Notes: generated from the sequence alone by a model not told the origin. DNA of 64,000 nt from Gymnothorax reevesii (GCA_029721435.1 CM056576.1:69519876-69583875), one strand, 5' to 3'. Numbered from the stretch's first letter, positions 9,326-20,933 are shown. Translations and numbers: made by a program.

Positions 9326-12297
9326 TCTTCCCAAAGAGTCCAAGCGCCAAGGACTTGATTCGATTATAAGCCTGTTACCCCTTTATGCTCACAGGATAAT
9401 ATATATTTTCTTGATTTCACTTGAGTCTCTCCTGGTTGAACTGTTTGTATGAATGGGACAGAGACTAATGACATGTTATCATGGTGAATTTTCTCATTTT
9501 TTTTTCCCAGGAAAGGGACTGTAATAATTTTCCATAACCATACCGCCTTTGCCTGAGTACCCAGTAAAATACTTCAGGGACACTGAACACTTCCAACTAG
9601 AGGTCTCTTTAGAACAGAAACTATCATTCTTGGAGGTTTGCGGTTCCATATTATTTGTGGTATTGAATTGTGCTTATTGAATGTACATTCTGCATGTGAT
9701 TTTATCTTTATGAATTGATCATATGGAGTTGGATTTTTCAGACATTATGCTGTATATATTAAGTATTTTTGTGTAAAAATAGGAGCATTTTTAAAAAATT
9801 GCAGTCATTTCTTTCCTCTAGAAAACTGCGAAACCCATATGATGGTGGGAAAACCTGTTAAGACTATTTGACTGGCCACACCTAACCTCCAAAACAAGAT
9901 TTAGCCCAGAGATTTGCAGTATTTATTATTTTCACGCATTCTGTGTACTCAAAACCAACACAGTGCGTTGTAACAGCCTTTTAATGGAAAAAGCAATGTC
10001 TGAATAGTTATTTTTCATGACATAACTAAAGAAAGGAACATAATGATCCAAGGCCTACGTAATGACTCCGCCTGTTCATCAATATTAGAAATTAATCAGA
10101 ACTTACTCTCAAGGAGGGAGCAGGTTTAAATCTGATCTTTATGTGTATATTTGCAGTAGATAAAGCCCAAGCACAACAGCAGGAGTTAAAATTAGGTGTC
10201 ATAGGTTGCCCATATGGGCAGTTGTCCATCTCATCAATTGTGACGAACTGCCGGAGAATTCAAAAACTTAAAATATCACTATTATCCTGAGCAGTATTTA
10301 ACTTCAAATTGTTGAACAACAAGTAATTAAAAATCTTAACATAACAAGAGTAAAGTCTATAATTATGGCGACAACTAAAACAGCTACATTAAGGGTAAAA
10401 CAAGGGTCTGTCTCCGCAGCTTGCAAAAATTAAAATTGCCCTGATTTGCTGACATTAGGAAGCTCAGTAACCCTTCATGAACTGTGAAGTTCACTTTAAA
10501 CATTGATTGCAATTCCCCACTGATTTTTCTGATGCTTGACTCTTACAATTCTGGGCACACTATTGGCAAAAGGCAAAACATCCTTTTTTTCATCACTCAA
10601 ATAGATTGAGTCTTGCCGAGGTACAAGCTCACCTCACCGCTGGCTTCATATCTAGAGCCATAGTTTTCTTCCGCATAATTGGAAAGGATGTGAGGTGCTT
10701 TGGTCACTTTCACAGCATGTGTCAGATTTTCTTTTGAAGAGGTGTCAAACTCCTCAGACAATTAAATGTAAAATATGACGTACAGCCTGAAACAAGGCCT
10801 CAGTTATTTCAAGCCAGCGGTGCTGGGACACCATTATCTTCAGTGCACAAACCATGATTTCCACGAATAGGGGACAGGCACGCCTAACATTCCCCACCAA
10901 AAGAGGCATCTGTCTGCCAACAAATTTTAAATAATAACCTCAGCCAAAAAACTCTAGGTTTTTGAAGGCAAATCCTCACAATTGGCTTAATGAACCCTGT
11001 TTCCTTCTATGTCGTCACTGAATTTATGTCAGTTTCCACAACTAGACATATCACTCCAAGAGTTAAACTGTTTAAAGATTGGTTTGGTCTTCAATAATTA
11101 TTTTCTTTTGGCATTTGTTTAATTGATTAAAATTTCACTGCAACACAGAAAATATCATTTTTTCAACTTCCTGCTTTCCAAAGTTCAATAACTCAGCCAT
11201 TATTGATGAAAACATAAGAAAATGATGCATTTTAAGCTTCTGTAAGACATTTTCTTCCAAGTTCAGCGGGTAACATCAGTGGCAAAAGATTTTCAGCTTG
11301 AAAACGTCTACAAACATCTACAAACTGAAAATACTGGTGGCACCCAGTGACATGCTTTGGGCCCTCGTCATTCCACAGAATATTTCCTCAAACGTCTTGG
11401 GGATCATCAAGATGTATTTTGGCAAATGTGAGACGAGTCTTTGTGTTCTTTTTGGTCAGAAGTGGTTTTCGCCTTGGAGCTCTCCCATGGATGCCATTTG
11501 TTGCCCAGTCTCTATCTTATTATTGAATCATGAACACTGACTTTAACTAAGGCAAGTGAGGCCTGCAGTTCTTCATGGACTAAAGAGCACCCGTGTTTCA
11601 ATGTTGGATTTAGCCTATACAAACCCATTGCAGCGCTTCTACAACCAACTCTTTAATTTTTAGAGGTTTGCAGTTCCATATTATTTGTGGTAGTCAAATG
11701 TTGATGTGTTTCAGGAACACCTTATGGACTGCATTAAACAATATTTGAAAGAAACACAGGTGTTTAGATCACCCTTTCATTTCAATAGAATTAATTTACC
11801 CAATTAGAAACAAAAGCAGGTCACTCAATCAATCAACATCATCCTCTGTCCTCTTCAGTAAAGGAATATAATTGGGGAAAAAAAATTCTGTTTGTTGATA
11901 CCTGAGGTCCCAACAATGCAAAGTTGTTGGATTCCTACTTTTTTTTCAGATTCACATGAATTTATTGTCATTGTTACAGAATAAAAACGAAATTACGTTC
12001 GAATAGAAAGTGTTCCGGGCTGCTGCAACGTGTGTCGTGCTGCCAACTCCACTTTCTTCTTCGAAAATTAAAGGTTGCAGTTAAACACAGAAGAGAAACA
12101 TATTGATGACATCAGACGTAACAATACACATCAGGATTTAACACGACATGCTGGAAATGCATAGGAATTTTTTCAAGAAAATAGGGGGGGATGAGAGGTG
12201 GGGGAAGAAGGGGTGAATGAATGTGGGAGGCAGCCTTGGCAGAGAGGGGGGGGATGCAGTGTCCAGAGTCCTTATCAGGGGCTGAATGTTCTGTCCT
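9326..12297. other. Unassigned stretch with one duplicated 29-bp motif
   Basis: No gene recognised. A motif reading AGGTTTGCGGTTCCATATTA and continuing TTTGTGGTA occurs near 9636 and again near 11664 (one base different), 2.03 kb apart. It may mark an old element. At 10598-10755 on the minus strand a 54-codon open stretch ends at a good splice-donor-like GAG|GTGAGC, but no protein family was recognised. Confidence 0.35.
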
Positions 12298-12655
12298 TCA
12301 TTCACCACTCTGTGATACTCCACTGAAGTGCTCCATAATAATTTCGGTGCTAGGCAGCGCATTGCCCATTTTCCTCGCTCCCAGCTTGCGTACTTTGCGG
12401 TTGATAAGAGCAACTCCCATGCCAATTAGGAGAAATCCCGTCACCATAAATCCTAAAAGAAAAACATCCTCCACATCTTCAAGGGATAGTGCCGCCAGAT
12501 AAAGAACTTGCCATCTCGACCACACGTCCCGAACGTAGCCAGCAGCAAAGGTCCCATCCAGGCAGCGCGGTTCACCAGGCGCTCCGCTTCTCGGTGAAAA
12601 AATTTTGAATCGCATTCAGGGACCAGCTTATTAATTCCATCTTTACTTGAAGAGC
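12298..12655 (-). CDS. Candidate two-exon 3' end of an unidentified membrane protein gene
   Basis: Possible host coding sequence, product unknown. On the minus strand a long pyrimidine tract ends CTTCCAAG at 12656, followed by an open exon 12655-12512. A GC-type donor (ATG|GCAAGT) leads to a 59-base intron ending TTTTTCTTTTAG, and then to a terminal exon 12452-12298 that ends in TGA. The two exons join in phase (phase 1). The last exon encodes a likely transmembrane helix (about LLIGMGVALI) followed by basic NRKVRK and a short tail. The intron is shorter than is usual for fish and the donor is GC, so this could be chance. No homologue was recognised and no polyadenylation signal is evident downstream. 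Confidence 0.3.
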
Positions 12656-14986
12656 CTTGGAAGCAGACGGAAGGTCCAAAAAAAAGGAAAAAAAAGAGGG
12701 GGTAACACGACAAAACAGGACAAAGAAAGAAGAGGCAGGCAGGAGCAGAGATAGAGTGCGAATTGAAAGGCATATCATTGAGACATATCATTCACCGACC
12801 AGGATTTAGCTTTGTAATTTGAACGTATAGCTACGCTATTTTTCTAACTGGAGAGTTCGGGAACCACAACCACAAGGGTGTAACCCCAGAGTATCTGTTA
12901 TTCCCCTTTCACATTTTCTTGGAAAGTTCACATTTTTCATCGCGAAATGGTCCTCTATTGGGCCATTTCTGTTGCCATAGTAACCAAAATTAATAGGTGT
13001 CGTGACCTAACTGTAATGTAGTCCAATAATCTTCCAGGACTGTTGGGGGCAAGGACGCAAAAGGATGGTGTGGGAAGACAATTAAGGGTTGGGCTTGAAC
13101 TGTAGAGAAGGGCAAGGAAGGTTGAATGGCAATTGAAGAATGTGCGTCTACAAGAAAATCTCTATGGAAGTAGCGGCAGTGGACGACTGTAACAACGACC
13201 ATGAATCCATAGTAGCCACCTGACTTTGTCCTAAAGCTACAATTAGTCCTATATCCTGAAATTAACCAATATTCATTCAATGTATCAATAGGATCATAAA
13301 GTATCATTATATTAGGTCAAATTTATGATGGCATTCATGTAGAAAGATATGGTATGGGTGTGCTTACTGACCTAAATATTGTGAATAAATGGATGGGCTC
13401 TACTTGCCACGATTAAAGGCTTCATGGCTAAATCAAACAAAAGAAGTGTTAAACAGCAATCCTGCATGATTGAACAAGAAAAAAGGAAACAGGACAAAAT
13501 TACAATTTCAATCAGGAAAGACGAGTGAATGATGAAGGAATAATTATTTATTACAGATTGTACAGATGATATATAATAGAGTCTTCATAGAAAGTTCTCA
13601 GCACTTGCATTACCCTGAAAGATTTTGTGATTGAGGAGCATCTGCCCTGAGCAGTAGCAGGATAACTCCTCCCATGGAGTCCAAACACTGGCATTCCTGG
13701 TGGCTGATGACTCTACTGTCTGATAGGCTGAGGAGAATGAAGAAATGATGAAGCTGATTAATTTGTTAAGACTGGTGTAGCACCAGTAGCACAACGGTGT
13801 GAGCGGGATAGGACAGAAGCACACAGCGCAATGATACAGTGATTGCAGGAAAAATAGCCCAATAAGGGTTTTATTTTGATTCAAAAACCAAAAATGTTAG
13901 GCCTTTCCACCTTAACCCAAACAGAATCCCCAAAAACAAAAAAGAACTCCCAACTTCTCCCGGAGGTCAGACGTTGGACCTTGGATCTTCTCTATGTTTG
14001 GGACAGGGAACCGGTCCACAGTCTTTACTGGAATCTAGAAATTGTATATAAAGACAGAAAAACAAGAGTTTACGACTCAGACTAACCCAAACAGCATTTA
14101 AGGGCTTTTTTCCCCTCCCCTCCAAGAGAGACAGGGCCTCCTTTTAAACAGCACTCTCATTAGCCTGGAGGGGTTGCCGCTGCCTCCCTTCAGTGAATTC
14201 AGGTGAGCTATCCGGCAGGCCTTGAGTGGGGAAATTTCCATCCGGCGGCTCTCCATGGGCCTGAGGCTGGCCTGTTTAAAACCGGCACTGTCCCAGGTCC
14301 TGAACAGCCAGCCTATTGGTGGGTTATGCTGATGACTCATGCCCCTCTCCACGCCACACTGGGCAGTGATGGGAAAGTAGAGGGCACACACATCAGCAGT
14401 ATGAATGTAGTACAGGCAGAGAAAGAAACGTAAAACGACGGCAGCAAGATGGTCGGCTAACAACATGAGTGTGTGGTAGTTTAGGCAGTAGTCCGGGGTA
14501 AACACATAAACGGTGTTTATATACCTTTTAAAATACTAAAAAGTGTTTAATCATCTTTTCATGATGATTTTTACACTTATTAATGAATTCCAGAGGACAC
14601 CTAAAATAGTAGATAATGATATTTAATTAATTGGATGGCTATGGGAATTTGTGCTGATGTAGGATAGGATGGAGTAAAGTCAATGTGGACCGTGCAGGAT
14701 AAAGAGGGGCTCCAGGCGACAAGACTCATTGTGGGCATTGTGCGAACTATACCATGGCTTTCATGATAGCTCACTTTTTTGGGGGGTAGGGGCGGGGTTA
14801 GGCATGCTTGCGCCAGCCTGAGGCTCATTTATTCTTCAACACAGCTGCGTGCAGGGACAGATGTGGACACAAGAGCCACAGTCGTTGTCAATTCAATTCA
14901 ATGCGCAACACACAGGGGCACCGCCAGGAATTCTGGGCCCCATGAAAAAAAAATCACATTGGGCCCCCCATGCTATCATGCAAGGT
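12656..14986. other. Unassigned stretch, with one dispersed repeat
   Basis: 13640-13735 (minus) is the partner of the repeat at 9232-9325. Near 14893-14960 a CAGGGGCACCGCC start followed by GGGCCC-rich sequence resembles the end of a hAT-type non-autonomous element, but no second end was found. Open frames of 135 codons (14505-14098, minus) and shorter have no recognised domain. Confidence 0.35.
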
Positions 14987-15287
14987 CCGGGGACAGGAAA
15001 ATGCTCCAACACAGGCAAAAATCCACAAAACAAGCTTCACAGGTCTTAGAAAGAGTGACAGGTCTGGTCAAATGTATCCTTCCACAATTTCTCCTATTAC
15101 TTTACTCTGTCAATTTTTCTCCTTATATACTCTTTTCCAGCCCCCTCCCACCATCCAGGCTTTTTGTCAATTCTCTGGGACTTTTCCCTCTGAGGCATGC
15201 CCAGGACATGCCCAAAAACCTAGCTCTAGACTGGGCTTAGCAAAAGTAATGTCAATACTGCCATCTAGTGGCTTTTTTCACATTACA
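14987..15287 (-). repeat. 3' LTR of copy B, truncated
   Basis: Matches the last 300 bases of the 509-base LTR of copy A, ending at the same ...TTCACATTACA terminus (15287), but is more diverged. Its outer part is missing. It is followed by the same 3' untranslated sequence (15288-15411) as copy A, then by the insertion of copy A. This makes it the displaced 3' LTR of copy B. Confidence 0.8.
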
Positions 15288-15411
15288 CCTCCATTCCAAA
15301 AGGGAAAAATTTTGACTCATAAAGGCAAATTTTTTCTTTTCAATACAAAAATGGTTAAGTAGACACTTGTGTGTGTGTGTATATACAAAAAAAATATATA
15401 TATATATATAT

Positions 15412-15920
15412 TGTTATGGCCCCAATTTGTTATTACATTTAAAACACAACAGCAACAGCAAGGGATGACAAACACAGTTTTAACAACTAAAACACATTTA
15501 AATTTTAACAAAGACAAAGACTAATAACAACCTATAACCTACAACTAAAGACCAAGATTGATTACTACAAAAAGAAATATTCACAGTCCCTTGTTGTGGG
15601 GTGGCTTGGTGATGTCCTGGATGAAGAAAATGCTCACAAACAGGCAAAAAAATCCACAAAAGAAACGTCACAGGTCTTGAACAGAAATGACAGGTCTGGT
15701 CACACGTATCCTTCTTCTTGCAATTTCTCCTACTACTTTACTGTCTCAATTCTTTTCCTTATATACTCTTTTGCAGACCCCACCCACATTTAGACCTCTT
15801 TTTTTAAATATTCTGACACTTGCCCCAGACATGTCCAGGACATGTCTAAACATGACTCCAGTCTGAGCTTAACAAAAAAAAGGTAAATACTGCCATCTAG
15901 TGGTCTATATTCACATTACA
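15412..15920 (-). repeat. Copy A 3' LTR
   Basis: 509 bases. In sense (minus) orientation a TATA box (TATATA, 15760-15765) lies in the U3 region. Near-identical to 20958-21466. Confidence 0.9.
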
Positions 15921-16053
15921 CCTCCATTCCAAAAGGGAAAAATTTTGACTCATAAAGGCAAAATTTTTCTTTTCAATACAAAATGGTTAAGTGAACACTT
16001 GTCTATATATACATATCATGCAATATTCAAACACATAATATATATATACACAT

Positions 16054-19000
16054 TCAAACACGGGATAAGCAATCAGCAATTACATTGTCTGTACCCTTCA
16101 CATGCTTAATTTCCAAGTCAAACTCCTGTAAAATCAAACTCCAATTCAACAATCTCCGATTCTTGTTTTTCATCTTACTCAAAAACATTAACGGATTGTG
16201 GTCAGTGTACACAATCATTGGCTTTTGTCCTGTACAAACATAAACCTCAAAGTGTTGTAAAGAAAGGACCAGAGCCAACAGTTCCTTCTCTATTGTGGAA
16301 TAGTTCCTTTGGTGGCGATTGAACTTCCTGGAGAAGTATGCCACGGGATGCTCAATGTCATCAGAGTCACTTCTCTGTAGGAGCACAGATCCACAAGCTT
16401 GGTCGCTAGCATCGACCGCGATGGAGAACGGTTTGTTGAAGTCAGGAGATTTGAGCACGGGGAAGTGACACAGCAGAGACTTCAGGCAATCGAAGGCTCT
16501 CTGGCATGCATCATCCAAAGTGAACTTTACGCCTTTCTTCAGTTGGTTAGTTAGACTGAGAGCAATCTCAGCAAAGTTCTTGCAGAACTTGCGGTAGTAC
16601 CCGATCATTCCAAGGAAGAGGCGCAAAGCTTTTTTGTTGTCAGGAACTGGAAAGTCCATGATGGTTTGGACTTTAGCATTTATGGGTGCCACCTTACCCT
16701 GGCCTATGACGTAGCCAAGATAGGTGACAGTAGCACAACCAAAGTCACTCTTGCTCAGGTTAACAGTCAGGTTAGCCTGGGTCAGGCGCTGGAACAACGT
16801 CTCTACATCTTTTAGATGTTCTTCCCAGGAGTCACTCCATGTGATCAGGTCATCGATGTATGCACCCGTGTGTGGCAATCCGGCGATTGTAGACTGTATC
16901 ATCCTTTGGAACGTGGCTGGGGCGTTTTTCATGCCAAAGGGTAGGACTTCATACTGGTACAATCCAGATGGTGTGGCAAAAGCAGAAATGCTCTTGGCCC
17001 TCTCAGTTAAAGGCACACACCAATAACCCTTCAATAAATCAATCTTGGTCAGAAACTTTGCTTGCCCTACACTATCAATACAATCATCGATCCTAGGTAT
17101 TGGAAACACATCAGTTCTAGTTACAGCATTGACTTTGCGATAATCTGTACAGAATCTAGTACTTCCATCAGGTTTTGGAACTAGCGCACAGGGTGAACTC
17201 CAATTGGAGTTGGAGGGTCTGATAATATCATGTTTTAAGATGTACTCAACCTCTTTCTCAGCAATCTTTCTCTTTTCAGGATTCATCCGATATGGATGCT
17301 GTTTTATTGGTTTGGCATCACCAACATCTACATCATGAGAGGCTATAGTAACTCTCTTTGGAACATCAGGAAACAAATCCTCATATTTCTTGATCAACCT
17401 TTCAAACTGATCTCTCTGTGAGGGTTCTAAGTGCTGGAGTTTTACATCAAGATTTTGCAACACTTCAGTGTTTGACAATTTACATGAAAGAACTTCAGCT
17501 TTAATCCTTGGTTCATCATCTTGAAACTCCCCCTCATCTTCACACGTTTTGACCATTGGAGAATCTGAAGTGACAGCTGCAACCCTAGCATTTCTGTCAT
17601 GATAAGGCTTTAGCATGTTAATATGACACAATTGCTTTGGTTTTCTCCTATCTGGAGTCTTCACAATGTAATTGAGATCATTGAGTTTTGTCAGAATTTC
17701 ATAAGGACCATGAAATCTAGCCTGCAATGGATTGGACTGCAAGGGAAACAACACAAGGACCTTTTCTCCTGGTTTAAACTCACGGCTTCTAGCCTCATGA
17801 TCATACCAAGTTTTCATTTTTCCCTGACTTGATTTCAAGTTCTCTTTGGCAAGGTCACAAGCTGCACGCAATCTTTCCTTGAACTTGCTAACATAGTCTA
17901 ACAGACTGATATGCGGCTCTTTCTCTTGCCATTGTTCACTCAATAATAGCAAAGGTCCTCTCACTTCATGACCAAACACTAGCTCAAATGGACTGAATCC
18001 AGTAGACTCCTGCACTGCTTCTCTAGCTGCAAACAACAGCAAATGAACCCCTTCATCCCAGTCTTTCTCATGGTCATAACAATAAGTCCTCATCATTGTC
18101 TTGAGAGTGGAATGAAACCGCTCTAAGGCACCCTGACTTTCTGGATGATAGGCACTAGAAAGAATCTGTTTTGCACCTAGTTCATACACAACCTGCTGAA
18201 ACAATCCTGAAGTGAAATTGCTACCTTGGTCTGACTGAATTTCCCTGGGAAGACAAAACAACGTGAAGAACTTTATCAAAGCCTTTGAGATTGCAGTTGC
18301 CTTGATGTTACGTAGAGGTATGGCTTCGGGGAATCTGGTAGATGCACACATGATTGTCAACAAGTACTGATTTCCAGATCTAGTCTTGGGTAATGGACCA
18401 ACGCAATCAACAATGACCCTAGAGAATGGCTCCCCAAATGCTGGGATAGGCTGCAATGGAGCTACAGGTGGGTCTAACTGGTGTTTTCCAACTACCTGAC
18501 AAATGTGACAGGTTTTGCAAAAGTTGGAAACGTCTTTCCGAAGCCCAGGCCAAAAGAAGTGTTTCATGATCTTATCAACAGTCTTGTTAACACCAAGAGG
18601 ACCTCCTAAAGGTAAACTATGAGCCATTGTTAAGACCTCATTCCTATAGACCTTCGGAACAACAATTTGCCTGACCACTGCCCAATCTGCTTTGGCAGGG
18701 ATATCAGGAGGGCGCCACTTCCGCATCAACACACCATCCTTGAGATAATACCCAACTGGAACTGCATCTATTTCTTTTTCAGGAAGGGCTCTCCTCTTTA
18801 GTACACCAATTTCAGGATCATTAGTTTGCTCCTCAATCAACCGCTTTCTGGACAGAGACAAGTCTCCAGACACATCAGAATCACCAGACCCATCCGGCTG
18901 GCTGAATAGAGAACTGATAAAAGTATCTGATAAGTCCTCAAACGGAGAAACCATAGTAGGCCAATCAGAGTCATGAGGCGAACCACCTGAGCCCTGACTA

Positions 19001-20841
19001 TTCAATCTACTGGACGGCACCACAACATTATCTTCTTTAGCCTTCTTGGCCATAGCACGAGTCACTGCGCAAGAAGGATACAGAGATGGGTCCTCATCCC
19101 CATTTTCAGTGCTCGGCTGTGAAGTAAGATGTACAGGGGGAACTACTTTGCCCCCAGCCAGGTCATTGCCCAGCAACAGAGAAACACCCTTTATAGGTAG
19201 ACTTGACATAAGTCCCACCTTTACCTGTCCTGTAACTAAATCTGACTTCAAGAATATAGAGCGCAGGGGTACAGATACAGTCCTCCCTTCAATACCTTGT
19301 ACAAGTATGAAATCCCCTGAAGCGGTCTCATCACGTAACTCCAAGGAGTCCATCAACAAAAGTGAATGAGAAGCTCCGGTATCCCTTAGGATATATATGG
19401 GGACAGGAGTAGTATGCTCATTCAGAGCCACAAATCCCTCTGACACAAATGGAAGAAATTCCTCCCTCACAAAGTCAGCTGTATTAGGCTTTTTGGCCCC
19501 ACAAGAAGCAGGCAATTTAGCAGATTGGTTATCTACTACAGGGGTTTCTAACCTTGTTTTCACAAAGGCATTTGGTTTGGTATCCTTTTCTTTTTCTTTC
19601 TTAGCTTTAAGGAACCAACAGTTAGTTGTAACATGACCAGATTTCTTGCAATAACTGCAAACTAGACCACTTTTGTCACTGTCAGCTTTCACACTTTGAT
19701 CAGACCTGTTACTGGATTTCTGAGCACCATCACCAGATTTGTCTTTGGGTGAGGAATCTTGGGTATCACCGTAACCCTTTTTCTGAAATTGGGACCATTT
19801 ATTGTTACTGCTAGACTGAAATTTGGACTTATGAGTGAGAACATATTCATCTGCAAATTTGGCAGCTGATTGCAAGTTCAGTGCTTGCTTCTCATTAAGG
19901 TAGGTCTTAACATCATCCTTAACACAGTTCTTGAATTCTTCAACTAACACCATCTCTTTTAGTGAGTTGAAATCATCCTTGACCTCCATAGAAGTACACC
20001 AGCGCTCAAAGCAAACCTGCTTCTCATTAGCAAATTCAACATAAGTCTGATTTTCAGATTTCTTCAGACCTCTGAATTTCTGTCGGTAAGCCTCTGGAAC
20101 CAACTCATAAGCTCTCAAAATAACCTTTTTGACAACCTCATAATCAGAGGAATCATCTGCAGACAAAGCCGAATAGGCTTGTTGAGCTTTACCCTTGAGG
20201 ACAGTTTGCAACATCAGAGGCCAGTGTTCCTTTGGCCACTGGCAACTCTTTGCTACCTTTTCAAAACACTGGAAATAGTTGTCAACATCCTTTTCTGAAA
20301 ATGGAGGCACCAATTTTACCTCCTGGCTAGCCCGAAATTTATTTTCAGTTGCTATTTTAATTTTTAGTTGCTCCATTTGGAGTCTTTCTTCTCTATCAAA
20401 TTTCTCTAATTCAAAATCTCTCTGTCTCTGTCTCTCTCTTTCTGCTCTTTCCTCTTTCTCTCTCTCAAATTCTCTTTGTTTTTCTTCTCTTGCTAATTTT
20501 TCTAACTCAAACTGCCTTTGTTTTTCTTTTTCTTCCCTCTCAAATTCTCTTTGTTTTTCTTTTTCCTCCCTTTCTTTTTCTCTTTCCTCCCTTTCAATCT
20601 CTAGCATTTTTAATTTAAGTTCCATTTCTATATTTGGATTTTCCACTGGAAACTGTTCCAGATCTCCTGGTGCAAACACATTTTCATCAATGTAATATTC
20701 AACTATCTCTCTAGCCAGTCTTGCTTTTCGCATGGCTGGTTTTACCTCTGTCAGCTCCAACTGTCTGCAAATTTCTAGCAGTTCTGTCTTTTTGAAAGAC
20801 TTCAAAACCCCTACGGTTGGTGATGCCAAGAAATCATCCAT
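16054..20841 (-). CDS. Gag-Pol polyprotein, Gmr1-like Ty3/gypsy element (copy A)
   Basis: One uninterrupted frame. An upstream in-frame ATG at 20874 exists, but the ATG at 20841 (protein start MDDFLAS) is the one shared with copies C and D. Numbering below is from the upstream ATG (1606 residues). Residues 93-175 form a highly charged E/K/R coiled coil. A gag core follows, then one zinc knuckle with C406, C409, H414 and C419. The protease DTG is at 498-500. The integrase HHCC finger has H752, C789 and C792, but the second histidine (759) is proline. The integrase core is D823, D882, E918 with the D-35-E spacing, and a GPY motif lies at 1056-1058. The reverse transcriptase follows with D1279 and YIDD at 1339-1342. 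RNase H acids are D1488, E1529, D1558 and D1601. No chromodomain is present. The frame is open, yet the H-to-P change probably weakens integration. Confidence 0.92.
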   Translation of the reverse strand: MDDFLASPTVGVLKSFKKTELLEICRQLELTEVKPAMRKARLAREIVEYYIDENVFAPGDLEQFPVENPNIEMELKLKMLEIEREEREKEREEKEKQREFEREEKEKQRQFELEKLAREEKQREFEREKEERAERERQRQRDFELEKFDREERLQMEQLKIKIATENKFRASQEVKLVPPFSEKDVDNYFQCFEKVAKSCQWPKEHWPLMLQTVLKGKAQQAYSALSADDSSDYEVVKKVILRAYELVPEAYRQKFRGLKKSENQTYVEFANEKQVCFERWCTSMEVKDDFNSLKEMVLVEEFKNCVKDDVKTYLNEKQALNLQSAAKFADEYVLTHKSKFQSSSNNKWSQFQKKGYGDTQDSSPKDKSGDGAQKSSNRSDQSVKADSDKSGLVCSYCKKSGHVTTNCWFLKAKKEKEKDTKPNAFVKTRLETPVVDNQSAKLPASCGAKKPNTADFVREEFLPFVSEGFVALNEHTTPVPIYILRDTGASHSLLLMDSLELRDETASGDFILVQGIEGRTVSVPLRSIFLKSDLVTGQVKVGLMSSLPIKGVSLLLGNDLAGGKVVPPVHLTSQPSTENGDEDPSLYPSCAVTRAMAKKAKEDNVVVPSSRLNSQGSGGSPHDSDWPTMVSPFEDLSDTFISSLFSQPDGSGDSDVSGDLSLSRKRLIEEQTNDPEIGVLKRRALPEKEIDAVPVGYYLKDGVLMRKWRPPDIPAKADWAVVRQIVVPKVYRNEVLTMAHSLPLGGPLGVNKTVDKIMKHFFWPGLRKDVSNFCKTCHICQVVGKHQLDPPVAPLQPIPAFGEPFSRVIVDCVGPLPKTRSGNQYLLTIMCASTRFPEAIPLRNIKATAISKALIKFFTLFCLPREIQSDQGSNFTSGLFQQVVYELGAKQILSSAYHPESQGALERFHSTLKTMMRTYCYDHEKDWDEGVHLLLFAAREAVQESTGFSPFELVFGHEVRGPLLLLSEQWQEKEPHISLLDYVSKFKERLRAACDLAKENLKSSQGKMKTWYDHEARSREFKPGEKVLVLFPLQSNPLQARFHGPYEILTKLNDLNYIVKTPDRRKPKQLCHINMLKPYHDRNARVAAVTSDSPMVKTCEDEGEFQDDEPRIKAEVLSCKLSNTEVLQNLDVKLQHLEPSQRDQFERLIKKYEDLFPDVPKRVTIASHDVDVGDAKPIKQHPYRMNPEKRKIAEKEVEYILKHDIIRPSNSNWSSPCALVPKPDGSTRFCTDYRKVNAVTRTDVFPIPRIDDCIDSVGQAKFLTKIDLLKGYWCVPLTERAKSISAFATPSGLYQYEVLPFGMKNAPATFQRMIQSTIAGLPHTGAYIDDLITWSDSWEEHLKDVETLFQRLTQANLTVNLSKSDFGCATVTYLGYVIGQGKVAPINAKVQTIMDFPVPDNKKALRLFLGMIGYYRKFCKNFAEIALSLTNQLKKGVKFTLDDACQRAFDCLKSLLCHFPVLKSPDFNKPFSIAVDASDQACGSVLLQRSDSDDIEHPVAYFSRKFNRHQRNYSTIEKELLALVLSLQHFEVYVCTGQKPMIVYTDHNPLMFLSKMKNKNRRLLNWSLILQEFDLEIKHVKGTDNVIADCLSRV

Positions 20842-20860
20842 TGCTGTTGTCAATATATAT

Positions 20861-20923
20861 CTAGGAAAATTCACAAAAACAATTTCATAATTTGGAATGT
20901 TAGATTTTCAATAAATTACTCAC
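20861..20923 (-). promoter_or_regulatory. Possible 63-base leader intron of copy A
   Basis: Between the primer-binding site and the ATG, the minus strand has a donor GTGAGT (20923-20918), a branch-like CTAAC (20903-20899) and a TTTTCCTAG acceptor (to 20861). Copies C and D keep the donor and branch-like site but use ATTGACAG as the nearest acceptor. Splicing is inferred, not shown. Confidence 0.3.
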
Positions 20924-20933
20924 ACAATGGTCT

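Noticed and set aside
8990..9358. 122-codon open frame
   Set aside because: Overlaps a dispersed repeat, no domain, proline/serine-rich by composition.
14098..14505. 135-codon open frame on the minus strand
   Set aside because: No recognisable motif, no splice or promoter context; chance length in GC-richer DNA.
20279..20695. 138-codon Ser/Leu/Phe-rich open frame on the plus strand
   Set aside because: Exact antisense shadow of the E/K/R coiled coil of copy A; the same shadow appears at 31713-31991 over copy C.
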